Shown: positions 50,102 to 59,683, numbered from the stretch's first letter. The stretch: 64,000 bases of DNA from Brevibacillus reuszeri (GCF_001187725.1 NZ_LGIQ01000009.1:1611493-1675492); one strand, 5' to 3'. Notes: generated by a model not told the origin, from the letters alone. Numbers and translations are program-made.

Positions 50102-52777
50102 ATGCGTTCAATATGGCAGATTTACAAAACAGATTGGCTTAACATTTTCAAAGTCCCGACGGGCATCTTTTTGATCATCGCGATTATTCTTCTTCCTTGC
50201 TTATATGACTGGGTCAATATTAAATCGGTTTGGGACCCGTATGCCAATACACAAGGCGTGAAAGTGGCTGTTACGAGCGAGGATCAGGGAACGATAGTCG
50301 CAGACAAGCAAATTAATATCGGTGACGAGCTGATAAAAAGCTTGCGTACGAACGAAAAGCTGGGCTGGACGTTCGTGACCAAGGAGCAGGCAGAGCGTGG
50401 CGTCGACAGGGGCGATTATTATGCCAGCATCCTGATTCCGTCAAACTTTTCCTCAAAAATTACAGGCATTATTAACGGGAATCTGGAACGACCTGAGGTC
50501 ATCTACACCGTAAACGAAAAAGTGAACGCAGTTGCCCCGAAAATCACTTCATCGGGAGTATCTGCGATTACGAAGCAAATCAACGAGAATTTTACGGAAG
50601 CAGTAAGCACGGCACTTTTGACAAAGCTTACAGAGATCGGGATTCAGATCGAGGAACAGCTGCCGACCATTCGCAAAATCGAAAACGGCATTTTTACACT
50701 GGAGAAAAGACTCCCAGAAATACGAGCAGCAGGACAGAAGGTTTTGGAGCTGGAAAAAAAGCTCCCCGCTATTCATGACAAGGCACAGATCATCATTGAA
50801 GTGGAGAAAAGGATTCCTGAGATAAATCGGGCGGCAGAGCATGTGCTCCGCATTCAGGAAAACTGGCCGCGCATCAGTGAGGCTGCTACTGTCATTACCT
50901 CACTTGAGGACAAGCTGCCCGTGATTCATCAAGCGGTTGCGCGCGTTCAAGAGCTGGATCAAAACTTCGACAAGGTCGCAAATGCCATCACTCTCGGAAC
51001 GGAGAAAGCGAGTCAGGCAATTGAAATTGTTTCTGCTGCTCAAAATGCTTTGCCCAAAATCGCTGATCTGGCGGAAAAGGGTACAGCCGTTGCGGATCAG
51101 GTGAACGACTTTTTGACGACACATGATGGGGCGTTCGAGACGATCGCTCCTGTGCTCAAGCAAAATCTGGTGCTGGCGCAGCAAGCAGCGGATGCCGTCA
51201 CTACGCTCACCGACCGACTGCTGCAAATCAATCTGTCTCATTTGCCAACTGCGGACGAAGTAAATGCAGTGAAGGACAGACTTGTAGGCGTAGAGAAGGT
51301 GCTTGCGCGCACCTCGTCCCTGCTTGACCGATTAAACAGCTATATTCCGGGACAGCCGCTCACCAATCAATTGGAGCGTCTGAAAGCGATCCAGCAAAAA
51401 GTGACGCGGCAAATCGATATTCTCGGCGCGATTGCAGATGCTTTGGCAGCGGGCAAGACACCTGCCAAGGATTTGGTGGAGGCATTGAATCAGCTCTCCA
51501 AGGAAACGAGCACGGGAATCCAAGATATTCTCTCGCGTTATGACAGTGAGATCGTTCCTCGAATCGAGGAAGGAATTGAGAAAATGAAGCAGCTGACGGG
51601 TGATGCGTCCGCGAACCTAAAAAAGCTGCTCGAACGACTCCCGGATATCGAAGCGATTCTTGCTGATACAAAAAGTGGCCTGGAGTTCGGACTTGCGGAA
51701 TTAAAGCGGATTGAGCAGGAGCTGCCGCGAATACGTTCCGATGTCCATGAACTGGCGCAATCGCTGCAAAGCAAGGCAGATGCTTTTGAAAAAGCAATCA
51801 AAGTCGCAGCGCCATTCCTGCGGGAGAACCTCCCGGGAATCGGGAAAAAGCTCGATGAAGCCGCAGCGTTTATCAAGAATGACTTGCCGGGGGCAGAACA
51901 GGAGCTCACCAAGCTCGCAGATTTTGTGCGCAACAAGCTCCCGGAGGTGGAGACCGGGGTTCATAAGGTAGCAGGACTTGTCCGCGACGATCTGCCTACT
52001 CTGGAAAAAGCGATTGGGCAGGCAGCAGACAAGCTGAGAGAGGTTGAAGCGAACAACAACTTCGCTGATCTAGCCAAGCTGCTGCGCGGTGATATTAAGA
52101 AAGAGAGTGAGTTTCTCGCAAGCCCAGTACAAATCAAGGAAAATCGCAAATATCCGATCCCGAACTACGGTTCTGCGATGTCACCGTTTTATGGTGTTTT
52201 ATCCTTATGGGTTGGCGCTACGTTGCTAATTTCCCTGCTGAAGCCTGACGCAGATAATCCAGATGGACGCTACAAGCCTTATCAGCTTTATTTGGGCCGC
52301 TTGGGTACCTTTATGACGATCGGACTTTTGCAGGCACTATGCGTCACACTCGGTGATTTTTACATTCTGGACGCCTATGTCGCGGATAAATTACCTTTCG
52401 TCCTATTCGCCATGCTGGTGAGTATGGTTTTCGTCACGATCACCTATACCCTTTTGTCCGTATTCGGCAATGTCGGAAAAGGGATCGCGATCATTTTTAT
52501 GGTGTTTCAGTTTTCCAGCTCGGGCGGTACGTTCCCGATCAGTATGACCGCGCCCTTTTTCCAAGCGCTCAATCCATTTATGCCGTTTACGTATGCGATT
52601 AGCTTGCTCCGTGAAGCCGTAGGAGGTATTTTCTGGGAAACGGCGCTTCGCGATATCCTTTTCCTGGTTGGGTTTATCGGAATAAGCCTGTTTGTGGCAC
52701 TTGCGCTGAAGCGTCCACTAAGCGGATTGATCAAAAAGTCGACGGAGAATGCGAAGAAAACGAAGATCATTGCCTGA
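50102..52777 (+). CDS. YhgE/Pip domain membrane protein with internal repeats
   Basis: An 891-residue protein of the phage-infection-protein family. An N-terminal membrane helix (about residues 20-40: VPTGIFLIIAIILLPCLYDW) is followed by the conserved VKVAVTSEDQG domain. A long helical extracellular region follows (about 180-660), and five or six membrane helices end the protein (about 705-880). The helical region contains five 17-residue repeats from residue 200 (LEKRLP, LEKKLP, VEKRIP, IQENWP, LEDKLP) and four 18-residue repeats around LP at about 577, 595, 613 and 631. ATG at 50102 has AGGTGG seven bases upstream. Related proteins serve phage adsorption or virulence-factor secretion; the role here is open. 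Confidence 0.85.
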   Translation: MRSIWQIYKTDWLNIFKVPTGIFLIIAIILLPCLYDWVNIKSVWDPYANTQGVKVAVTSEDQGTIVADKQINIGDELIKSLRTNEKLGWTFVTKEQAERGVDRGDYYASILIPSNFSSKITGIINGNLERPEVIYTVNEKVNAVAPKITSSGVSAITKQINENFTEAVSTALLTKLTEIGIQIEEQLPTIRKIENGIFTLEKRLPEIRAAGQKVLELEKKLPAIHDKAQIIIEVEKRIPEINRAAEHVLRIQENWPRISEAATVITSLEDKLPVIHQAVARVQELDQNFDKVANAITLGTEKASQAIEIVSAAQNALPKIADLAEKGTAVADQVNDFLTTHDGAFETIAPVLKQNLVLAQQAADAVTTLTDRLLQINLSHLPTADEVNAVKDRLVGVEKVLARTSSLLDRLNSYIPGQPLTNQLERLKAIQQKVTRQIDILGAIADALAAGKTPAKDLVEALNQLSKETSTGIQDILSRYDSEIVPRIEEGIEKMKQLTGDASANLKKLLERLPDIEAILADTKSGLEFGLAELKRIEQELPRIRSDVHELAQSLQSKADAFEKAIKVAAPFLRENLPGIGKKLDEAAAFIKNDLPGAEQELTKLADFVRNKLPEVETGVHKVAGLVRDDLPTLEKAIGQAADKLREVEANNNFADLAKLLRGDIKKESEFLASPVQIKENRKYPIPNYGSAMSPFYGVLSLWVGATLLISLLKPDADNPDGRYKPYQLYLGRLGTFMTIGLLQALCVTLGDFYILDAYVADKLPFVLFAMLVSMVFVTITYTLLSVFGNVGKGIAIIFMVFQFSSSGGTFPISMTAPFFQALNPFMPFTYAISLLREAVGGIFWETALRDILFLVGFIGISLFVALALKRPLSGLIKKSTENAKKTKIIA

Positions 52778-52811
52778 GTGGGAGTACAGCGATGTCCCCT
52801 CTTGCTAGCAA

Positions 52812-52841
52812 GAAAAACCACCTTCTGCAGGTGGTTTTTTT
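52812..52841 (+). terminator. Rho-independent terminator of the YhgE gene
   Basis: AAAACCACCT and AGGTGGTTTT around TCTGC, followed by a T-run, 35 bases after the stop. Confidence 0.9.
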
Positions 52842-52919
52842 CCTCGCGTGTCCATTTTTAGCGGTGATGCGTGCTTTTACGGAAAGTAGGATGCCCACAC
52901 CTGTGCTGAAGCTGTACAC

Positions 52920-52962
52920 GAAAAAAAGCGAACTACCTTTTTAGAGATAGTCCGCTTCGATC
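52920..52962 (-). terminator. Rho-independent terminator of gdh
   Basis: On the minus strand GAAGCGGACTATC pairs with GGTAGTTCGCTT (one G-U) around CTAAAAA, followed by TTTTTTCG. It lies 13 bases after the gdh stop. Confidence 0.88.
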
Positions 52963-52974
52963 CTTTTTATGTGC

Positions 52975-54366
52975 TTACACAACACCTTGAGCGATCATGG
53001 CATCGGCTACTTTGATAAAGCCTGCGATATTGGCCCCTACTACCAGATTTCCGGGGTGACCATATTCCGCTGCAGCCTTTACGCTGTTTCGATAAATCTT
53101 TTCCATGATTTCATGCAATTTCGCATCTACCTCTTCAAATGACCATGACAGTCTCATGCTGTTTTGGGACATTTCCAGTGCAGATACGGATACGCCCCCC
53201 GCATTGGCTGCTTTTCCCGGACCAAACAGAACGTCGTTTGCGAGGAACAAATCAATCGCTTCCAGCGTGGACGGCATGTTTGCCCCTTCTCCTACTGCTT
53301 TGACACCATTGGCGATCAGGATTTTAGCCGAATCCACATTGATTTCATTTTGCGTCGCACATGGGAGCGCGATATCACAGGGAACCGTCCAAATTCCAGC
53401 GCATCCGGTGTGATATTCCGCATGTGGATGCTCCTTGACATATTCGGAAATTCGCTTGCGCTCCACTTCTTTAATGCGCTTCACGGTTTCGAGGTTAATG
53501 CCGTTTTTATCGAAAATATAACCGTTGGAATCGCTGCATGCTACCACGCTTGCGCCCAGCTGGATTGCTTTTTCTATCGCGTAGATGGATACATTTCCTG
53601 AACCAGATACGACTACTGTGCTTCCTTTGAAGCTGAGGCCTTTGTCCTTGAGCATCTCTTCAACGAAATACACAGTACCATAGCCCGTTGCTTCTGTTCT
53701 TCCCAGGCTGCCGCCGTAACCGAGCCCTTTTCCAGTGAATACTCCTGCCTCAAATCCACCGCGAATTCGTTTGTACTGCCCAAACATGAATCCTACCTCG
53801 CGAGCCCCTACCCCAATATCACCAGCAGGTACATCAGCATCAGGTCCGATATATCGGTAGAGCTCGGTGAGGAAGCTCTGGGTAAAGCGCATGATTTCGC
53901 CGTCAGATTTTCCTTTTGGATCGAAATCAGAGCCGCCCTTTCCGCCGCCGATAGGCTGGCCAGTGAGAGAGTTTTTAAAAATTTGCTCAAAGCCTAAAAA
54001 CTTGATGATGCTGCCATTCACAGAAGGATGAAAGCGAATGCCGCCTTTGTAAGGACCGATGGCACTGTTAAACTGTACACGGAAGCCGCGGTTGACTCTT
54101 ACCTTCCCTTGATCATCGACCCATGGCACGCGAAACGTAATCATACGCTCCGGCTCGGAGATGCTTTCCAAAATTCCGTGCTCCATGTACTTCGGCTGCT
54201 TTGCAAACACTGGCACGAGAGAATCAAAAATTTCTTTGGCTGCCTGATGGAATTCATATTCACCTGGATTGCGTTTTTTTACAGCTTCATATACGTCGTG
54301 CACATAATCCTTTGCCGCTTGTAGTCTGTCTTGATCGACCTCTTGTACAGTAGCCAATTTGCTCAC
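52975..54366 (-). CDS. gdhA: NADP-type glutamate dehydrogenase
   Basis: A 463-residue hexameric-type glutamate dehydrogenase that aminates 2-oxoglutarate to glutamate. It carries RVQFNSAIGPYKGGIRFHPS and the catalytic QPIGGGKGGSDFDPKGKSDG, then the NADP-binding region STVVVSGSGNVSIYAIEKA. This is the long bacterial form usually tied to ammonium assimilation (NADPH). The frame starts at 54387; I prefer GTG at 54366, which is ten bases after AAGGGGAG and gives the usual N-terminus. It is divergent from a GltC-like regulator, its likely controller. Confidence 0.93.
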   Translation of the reverse strand: MSKLATVQEVDQDRLQAAKDYVHDVYEAVKKRNPGEYEFHQAAKEIFDSLVPVFAKQPKYMEHGILESISEPERMITFRVPWVDDQGKVRVNRGFRVQFNSAIGPYKGGIRFHPSVNGSIIKFLGFEQIFKNSLTGQPIGGGKGGSDFDPKGKSDGEIMRFTQSFLTELYRYIGPDADVPAGDIGVGAREVGFMFGQYKRIRGGFEAGVFTGKGLGYGGSLGRTEATGYGTVYFVEEMLKDKGLSFKGSTVVVSGSGNVSIYAIEKAIQLGASVVACSDSNGYIFDKNGINLETVKRIKEVERKRISEYVKEHPHAEYHTGCAGIWTVPCDIALPCATQNEINVDSAKILIANGVKAVGEGANMPSTLEAIDLFLANDVLFGPGKAANAGGVSVSALEMSQNSMRLSWSFEEVDAKLHEIMEKIYRNSVKAAAEYGHPGNLVVGANIAGFIKVADAMIAQGVV

Positions 54367-54393
54367 TTTCTCCACTCTCCCCTTCATCTACAT

Positions 54394-54405
54394 CTGTATA
54401 TACAG
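54394..54405. promoter_or_regulatory. Palindrome in the gdh-gltC gap
   Basis: CTGTATATACAG is a perfect 12-bp palindrome 28 bases before the gdh start. It may be an operator, but the TATA core could also be a promoter element, and it does not match the classic GltC box exactly. Confidence 0.3.
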
Positions 54406-54538
54406 TCAAAAATGACGTTATGTCGGACTATTTTGCTTTCATGGATGTATTTTATTATTGAAAATTAATCGAAACAATATGAAAATTAGATCAGAATCAT
54501 GCCGGAATTAGATGAATGGAAAAAAGGATGTGACAGCC

Positions 54539-55444
54539 GTGGAATTGCGACAAATTCAATACTTCATTGAAGTTGCCAAGCGAGAACACGTAACGGAGGC
54601 TGCAGTCGCTTTGCACGTAGCGCAGTCTGCGGTGAGTCGCCAAATCGTGAATCTGGAACAGGAGCTGGGCGTGGATTTATTTATCCGCGAAGGACGAAAC
54701 GTAAAATTAACGCCAATCGGCAGCATGTTTCTGGAGCATATTCAACAAGCGATGACAGTAATCGATAATGCGAAGCGGGAAATCGAGGAGTGTCTGGACC
54801 CGAATAAAGGGACGATCCGCATTGGCTTTCCGAGTAGTCTGGCTTCGTATACCCTGCCGACAGCGATCTCGGCGTTTCGCAATCTGTATCCGTCTGTGAA
54901 TTTTTTACTCAAGCAAGGCTCGTACCACTATTTGATTGATGCCGTCAAAAAAGGCGATATCAATATGGCACTGCTTGGACCGCTGCCCAAAGATGAGAAG
55001 CGGATCAAGGGAGATATTTTATTTTTGGAGCATATCGTAGCGCTACTCCCCAATAGCCACCCTCTTGCGGATCGTCCGGCTCTGGAATTGGCGCAGCTGC
55101 GCAATGAATCCTTTATTTTGTTTCCTGAAGGATACGTTTTGCGGGAAATCGTCGTGAATGCCTGTCAGCAGCTCGGTTTTTATCCCAAGGTGTCTTTTGA
55201 GGGAGACGATATTGATGCGATCAAAGGGTTGGTAGCAGCCGGTTTGGGAGTGACGCTGATTCCGGAAATTACGCTCGTAGACAGCATACCGCGCTCTACA
55301 GTAAAGGTGCCTGTGATCGAGCCTAGAGTGACGCGTACAGTTGGTGTCATCATTCCAACAGAGCGTCAACTGCTGCCGACAGAGAAGCTGTTCCATCAGT
55401 TTTTAAAGGACTTTTTTACGGTTTTGGACCAATTCCACAAATAG
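54539..55444 (+). CDS. gltC: LysR-family regulator, GltC-like
   Basis: A 301-residue LTTR. It begins (M)ELRQIQYFIEVAKREHVTEA and continues LHVAQSAVSRQIVNLEQELG, closely matching Bacillus subtilis GltC in the helix-turn-helix, and keeps PNKGTIRIGFPSSLASYTLP and FPEGYVLREI in the effector domain. GTG at 54539 was chosen because it is nine bases after AAAGGAT and aligns with the GltC start; the open frame begins at 54512. In B. subtilis GltC activates gltAB. Here gltAB is absent from the window and gdh is the divergent partner. Confidence 0.9.
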   Translation: MELRQIQYFIEVAKREHVTEAAVALHVAQSAVSRQIVNLEQELGVDLFIREGRNVKLTPIGSMFLEHIQQAMTVIDNAKREIEECLDPNKGTIRIGFPSSLASYTLPTAISAFRNLYPSVNFLLKQGSYHYLIDAVKKGDINMALLGPLPKDEKRIKGDILFLEHIVALLPNSHPLADRPALELAQLRNESFILFPEGYVLREIVVNACQQLGFYPKVSFEGDDIDAIKGLVAAGLGVTLIPEITLVDSIPRSTVKVPVIEPRVTRTVGVIIPTERQLLPTEKLFHQFLKDFFTVLDQFHK

Positions 55445-55475
55445 GGAAAAGAACAAGAAATGAATCATGGGGTAA

Positions 55476-55637
55476 CCGGAAATCACCAGAATCCCGGAAG
55501 TTGGACAACTCAAGCCTGGCTACCACGCAGACTTTATCGTGCTCGATCAGGATATTTTGGCGATCACTCCTGAGACGATCGATCAGATTACAGTCGAAGA
55601 AACCTATATGGGTGGACAATTGGTTTACAAGAAGTAA
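55476..55637 (+). pseudogene. Remnant of an amidohydrolase (C-terminal end only)
   Basis: A frame without a start codon reads PEVGQLKPGYHADFIVLDQD, then PETIDQITVEETYMGG and QLVYKK, ending in TAA at 55635. This is the closing segment of YtcJ-type (amidohydrolase family 3) proteins, where GxLxxGxxADFxVLD precedes the last strand. Nothing upstream restores the catalytic barrel: the preceding 30 bases belong to the tail of gltC's downstream region, with a stop at 55473. It is a decayed gene fragment, so a deletion has removed most of the gene. Confidence 0.72.
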
Positions 55638-55676
55638 CCATTCAAAAAATCAAAAGCCCGAAGCAAAACCAAACCA

Positions 55677-55720
55677 AGCCGTTAGTAGTCATGTACACAC
55701 AACTACTAGCGGCTTTTTCT
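55677..55720 (+). terminator. Terminator downstream of the amidohydrolase remnant
   Basis: AGCCGTTAGTAG and CTACTAGCGGCT form a 12-bp stem (one G-U) around a 14-base loop, followed by a T-run. It probably belonged to the lost amidohydrolase gene and now ends the gltC transcript. Confidence 0.88.
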
Positions 55721-55731
55721 TTTTTCTCAGC

Positions 55732-57138
55732 TTAACAATCCATATCACGTCGTACTTTGCACAGTGAGTGCCATATGATGTCCACATCGTCCCGGGTCGT
55801 GCGCCAATTGCTGAACGCGGCTCGAATGGCGGGTTTTCCTTTGTAGATCGTAGGAGTCATAAATACATGGCCTTCCTGCTTCAAGCGATCGAGATAAAGC
55901 TTGATATCATCAAACGTAATGACCTGGTCTTGCTGCTTGAGCGTAAAGCAGACCACATTGAGGCGTGTCGGCGCCACTAGCTCAAACTTGTCTTCTTGCT
56001 CGATTTTCTGAGCCAAAAGCCGTGCCATCGCTACATTTTCCTCAACGATTTGTTGATAGCCTTGATGTCCATAAGCTTTTAACGTAAACCAAGCGGGCAG
56101 AGCACGGAAACGTCTGGAGTTCTCTGGGGTCAGATGCGCAAATTCAGGATGGTCGATGGCATTCCCTAAATAAGCTGCATGGTTCTGAAAAACCTCTACT
56201 TGCAATGATTTATGCCGCGTAAACTGCATGGCGGAGTCGTACGGGACATTCAACCATTTGTGCGCGTCGATGGTAATCGAATCTGCCTGATCGATACCGG
56301 AAGTAAGATGATTGTAAGTGGGAGAGCAAGCTGCAAAGCCACCGAATGCTGCGTCCACATGGAACCAAAATGAGTACTCCTGCTTTAACTGCCCGATCGC
56401 TTGCAGATCATCGTAATCGACGGAATTTACCGTTCCTGCATTCGCCACTACCACACAAGGCGTCGCTTTATTTTCCTCCAAAAATGCGCGAAGCAGCGCA
56501 ATATCGATAGCTTCCCGGTTGTCGAGACAAGGAATAAGCTGCATGCTCTCGCGTCCCATCCCGAGCATGGACAGCGATTTGTAAACACTGGAGTGTGGAG
56601 CGCCGCTGACGATTTTGATTGGCGGCAGATGATACAAGCCTTGTTGCGCAATATTGATACCTAGCTGATGGGCTACCCATTGCCGAGCTTGTGCAAGTCC
56701 GACGAAATTGGCCATGGTTGCTCCGCTAACGAACGCCCCGCTAAATTCCTCGGGAAGATGGAACAGCTCGCGAAGCATGGCAATCGCTTCTAATTCCACT
56801 TGTCCGGCAGCCGAATCCTCTATCCCTGACAGATTTTGATCGTATACACTCACCAGCCAATCGCCAGCTACAGAAGCAGGTGTAGCACCACCTGTCACGA
56901 ATCCTAAATAGCGAGGTCCAGCACTGCCGCTTACTTGTTTGGCGTAGCTCGCTTGGAATTGTTCTAGTGCTCCCATGGCTCCGTACCCTTCAGTGGGCAA
57001 GCCTGCAGGCATAATTGGCGTTGGGGAAACAGCCGACGGATGAGAGTCGATGTTTGCAAAAAATCGTTCTGCTTCCTGTACAACCTGGTCCAGAATGACT
57101 TTTATATTCTGGTGATCGGTCTCCATTTTTTTCACCAT
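55732..57138 (-). CDS. PLP-dependent decarboxylase (aromatic-L-amino-acid/glutamate decarboxylase group II)
   Basis: A 468-residue enzyme. The PLP lysine is in TIDAHKWLNVPYD, the cofactor Asp is in WFHVDAAFGGF, and the FVTGGATPASVAGDWLVSVY and FVSGATMANFVGLAQARQW blocks are typical of group II decarboxylases (aromatic amino acid, or 2,4-diaminobutyrate). The substrate cannot be fixed from sequence. AAGGAG lies ten bases before the ATG. It is divergent from a MocR-type regulator, 107 bases away, which probably controls it. Confidence 0.92.
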   Translation of the reverse strand: MVKKMETDHQNIKVILDQVVQEAERFFANIDSHPSAVSPTPIMPAGLPTEGYGAMGALEQFQASYAKQVSGSAGPRYLGFVTGGATPASVAGDWLVSVYDQNLSGIEDSAAGQVELEAIAMLRELFHLPEEFSGAFVSGATMANFVGLAQARQWVAHQLGINIAQQGLYHLPPIKIVSGAPHSSVYKSLSMLGMGRESMQLIPCLDNREAIDIALLRAFLEENKATPCVVVANAGTVNSVDYDDLQAIGQLKQEYSFWFHVDAAFGGFAACSPTYNHLTSGIDQADSITIDAHKWLNVPYDSAMQFTRHKSLQVEVFQNHAAYLGNAIDHPEFAHLTPENSRRFRALPAWFTLKAYGHQGYQQIVEENVAMARLLAQKIEQEDKFELVAPTRLNVVCFTLKQQDQVITFDDIKLYLDRLKQEGHVFMTPTIYKGKPAIRAAFSNWRTTRDDVDIIWHSLCKVRRDMDC

Positions 57139-57245
57139 ACAGATTCCACTCCTTCTTCCGGTATTGTAGTTTTGTATTAGTAAACCAGACGATCGCTATA
57201 ACAGTACACCTCCGACTAAAACAGTTGGGTAAAAGGAGGGGAAGC

Positions 57246-58700
57246 ATGCATATTCCTATCAGTCGCACGAGTAAGCAATCTATTTCTGATCAGATTGCGC
57301 AGACGATCATGGAGAGAATCGGTTCCGGTATGTATAAGGAAGGAGAGCCGTTACACTCGGTCCGCCAGCTAGCCAAAGAAATCGGGGTGAGTGTCGTAAC
57401 GGTGATCAAGGCATACAGGATATTGGAACAAAAAGGGTTTACCGTGACGCAGCATGGCAAAGGCACATTTATTACAACATCAAATCAGGCAGGGCCATCA
57501 AACGCTACTCCTGATTACGCATGGCAAGCGGAGGTCGTCGACTATAGTGGCAGATCGATGTTTGGACAGCATACAAAGCGATCAGGTGTCGCGAAATATC
57601 CCTTTCATGCCGCTACCTTATCGGAGGAGCTGCTGCCGATGAACGCCCTTCGACAGGCCACTGAGCGGGCTTCCCATGATCCACGTTCGTTTGCAGGATA
57701 TTCTTCTCCGCTTGGCGATGAGGATTTGCGTGAGACATTGTCTTCGTATTTTCAATCAAATGGCAGTGATGTTCGAGCATCCGAGATCATGATTACTACC
57801 GGTTGTCAGCAGGGGATTGACCTAGTCGCCCGCACCTTTATCGGAGCAGGCGATGTGGTTTTAGTAGAGTCTCCTACATATCCTGCGGCGCTTGACTCGT
57901 TTCGTTCACGAGGTGCCCGTATCGTCCCGATCCCGAGTGATCATCAGGGGATACGGATGGATTTGTTAACGCGTTTGTTTGACGAACAAGCTCCCAAAGT
58001 GGTATACGTCGTCCCGACAGGACAAAATCCTACGGGCAGCATCATGGACATGGAGACGAGGAGAAGGCTGCTAGATTTAGCGGAGAGCTTTCATTGCCTG
58101 ATTGTCGAGGATGATCCATGGTCAGAAATTCATTATGAAAGACAGATTCCACCGAGTATGTACAGGTTGGATCAGAACGGTCACGTCATATTTTTAAAAG
58201 GCTTTAGCAAAACACTCGCACCCGGATTGCGGCTGGGCTGTCTTGCAGCGAAAGGCGATATTTATTCCAGACTGGCAGGTGTCAAAGCGATTGCTGATTT
58301 ATCCACGCCGCTCTTTAACCAACGAAGCTTTCTGCACCTTTTGCGAGGAATCTCTCTTCCTGACTATTACGATTCCGTCCGCATTCATATGACAAGGAAG
58401 CGAGAGAGCGTCCAGCGACTTTTGCAAAAGTACGCAGCTGGCAGCGTCCAGTGGGTAGCGCCTCAAGCAGGTCCGAATTTTTGGCTGCAAACGACCATCG
58501 ATACAGATGCGTTAGTTATCGAGGCAGAACGAGAACGCATCTCGTTTTTACCTGGATCAAACTGCTTCATTGACTTATCAGGCTCTCGCTATTTGCGAAT
58601 AGGCTTCGGTGCGATTCCGTCAGAAAAATTGGAAGAAGGGATCGCTGAGCTATGCAAGCTGATCAACAATCAAGAGAAAACAAAAGAAACACAACGTTAA
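57246..58700 (+). CDS. MocR-type regulator: GntR helix-turn-helix fused to an aminotransferase-like domain
   Basis: A 484-residue fusion. The winged helix occupies residues about 10-75 (LHSVRQLAKEIGVSVVTVIK and YRILEQKGFTVTQHGKGTFI). The PLP fold from about 100 has ITTGCQQGIDLVARTFIGAG, VPTGQNPTGSIMDMETRRRL and the PLP lysine KGFSKTLAPGLRLG. MocR regulators sense PLP-linked amino compounds and usually control PLP enzymes or transporters. ATG at 57246 has AAAGGAGGGG four bases upstream. The divergent decarboxylase is the obvious target; the formamidase follows in the same direction. Confidence 0.93.
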   Translation: MHIPISRTSKQSISDQIAQTIMERIGSGMYKEGEPLHSVRQLAKEIGVSVVTVIKAYRILEQKGFTVTQHGKGTFITTSNQAGPSNATPDYAWQAEVVDYSGRSMFGQHTKRSGVAKYPFHAATLSEELLPMNALRQATERASHDPRSFAGYSSPLGDEDLRETLSSYFQSNGSDVRASEIMITTGCQQGIDLVARTFIGAGDVVLVESPTYPAALDSFRSRGARIVPIPSDHQGIRMDLLTRLFDEQAPKVVYVVPTGQNPTGSIMDMETRRRLLDLAESFHCLIVEDDPWSEIHYERQIPPSMYRLDQNGHVIFLKGFSKTLAPGLRLGCLAAKGDIYSRLAGVKAIADLSTPLFNQRSFLHLLRGISLPDYYDSVRIHMTRKRESVQRLLQKYAAGSVQWVAPQAGPNFWLQTTIDTDALVIEAERERISFLPGSNCFIDLSGSRYLRIGFGAIPSEKLEEGIAELCKLINNQEKTKETQR

Positions 58701-58772
58701 TTGATTTTTCTAAAAAGTATTACTATAATCGGTTCAGGTAGAGGAATTCCTTTCTTTAGGAGAGATGAAGCT

Positions 58773-59669
58773 ATGAAAATTCCAAAGGAACAAGCTGTCC
58801 TCAGCATGTCTCCTCATCATGCGCCAGTAGCACGAATTCACTCTGGAAACCGCGTCGTTTTTGAAACATGTGATTGCTTTAGCAACCAGATTACGAGCGA
58901 GGAGCACCTGTTTAGTTTGATTGGCTGGGATTTGATTAACCCGGCTACCGGTCCATTGTATGTCGAGGACGCCGAGCCAGGGGATATCCTGCGTGTGGAA
59001 ATCGTCGATATCCAAATTGCCGATCAAGGGGTCATGACTGTTGCACCAAAAGAGGGCATACTTGGGGAATTTATTGCCGAAGAAAGGACAAAAGTAATTC
59101 CGATCCGAGACGGCAAAGCCTTGTTTAATGACAAGATACAAATCGATGTCAAGCCGATGATTGGCGTTATTGGAACTGCTCCTGCGACGGAAGCAATCTC
59201 TACCGGAACCCCTGGAGATCATGGTGGCAACATGGATTGCAAACGAATCGTGAAGGGCTCCGTGCTGTATTTGCCAGTAAATGTCCCGGGCGCCCTGCTG
59301 TCTATGGGAGATTTGCATGCGGTCATGGCGGATGGAGAGATTGTGGTTTGCGGATTAGAGATTCCAGGCGAGGTCACTGTAAATGTTGAAGTGATAAAAG
59401 GCAAGAGCTTGCCATTGCCTATGCTGGCAGAAGGCGAGCATGTGATGACGATTGCGTCCGCTCTTACATTGGAAGAGGCAGGGAAAATGGCGACGGTTCA
59501 TATGCACCGCTTTTTGGTAGAAGAGGTCGGTATGCCAAGCGACGAAGCGGGGATGCTGCTCTCGTTGATCGGGGATTTGCGAATTTGCCAAGTAGTCGAT
59601 CCGTTAATGACGATGCGTATGGAGCTGCCCAAATGGGTACTTGAAAAATACGACTATCAATTGAAATAA
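58773..59669 (+). CDS. Acetamidase/formamidase family protein
   Basis: A 298-residue protein of the FmdA/AmdA family, which hydrolyses short amides to ammonia and the acid. It has PHHAPVARIHSGNRVVFETC, the conserved GPLYVEDAEPGDILRVEI block, STGTPGDHGGNMDCKRIVKG and LPVNVPGALLSMGDLHAVMA. The frame opens at 58701; ATG at 58773 is eleven bases after AGGAGAG. It is 72 bases downstream of the MocR gene and may share a transcript with it. Confidence 0.92.
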   Translation: MKIPKEQAVLSMSPHHAPVARIHSGNRVVFETCDCFSNQITSEEHLFSLIGWDLINPATGPLYVEDAEPGDILRVEIVDIQIADQGVMTVAPKEGILGEFIAEERTKVIPIRDGKALFNDKIQIDVKPMIGVIGTAPATEAISTGTPGDHGGNMDCKRIVKGSVLYLPVNVPGALLSMGDLHAVMADGEIVVCGLEIPGEVTVNVEVIKGKSLPLPMLAEGEHVMTIASALTLEEAGKMATVHMHRFLVEEVGMPSDEAGMLLSLIGDLRICQVVDPLMTMRMELPKWVLEKYDYQLK

Positions 59670-59683
59670 ATGGAATTAATTGT

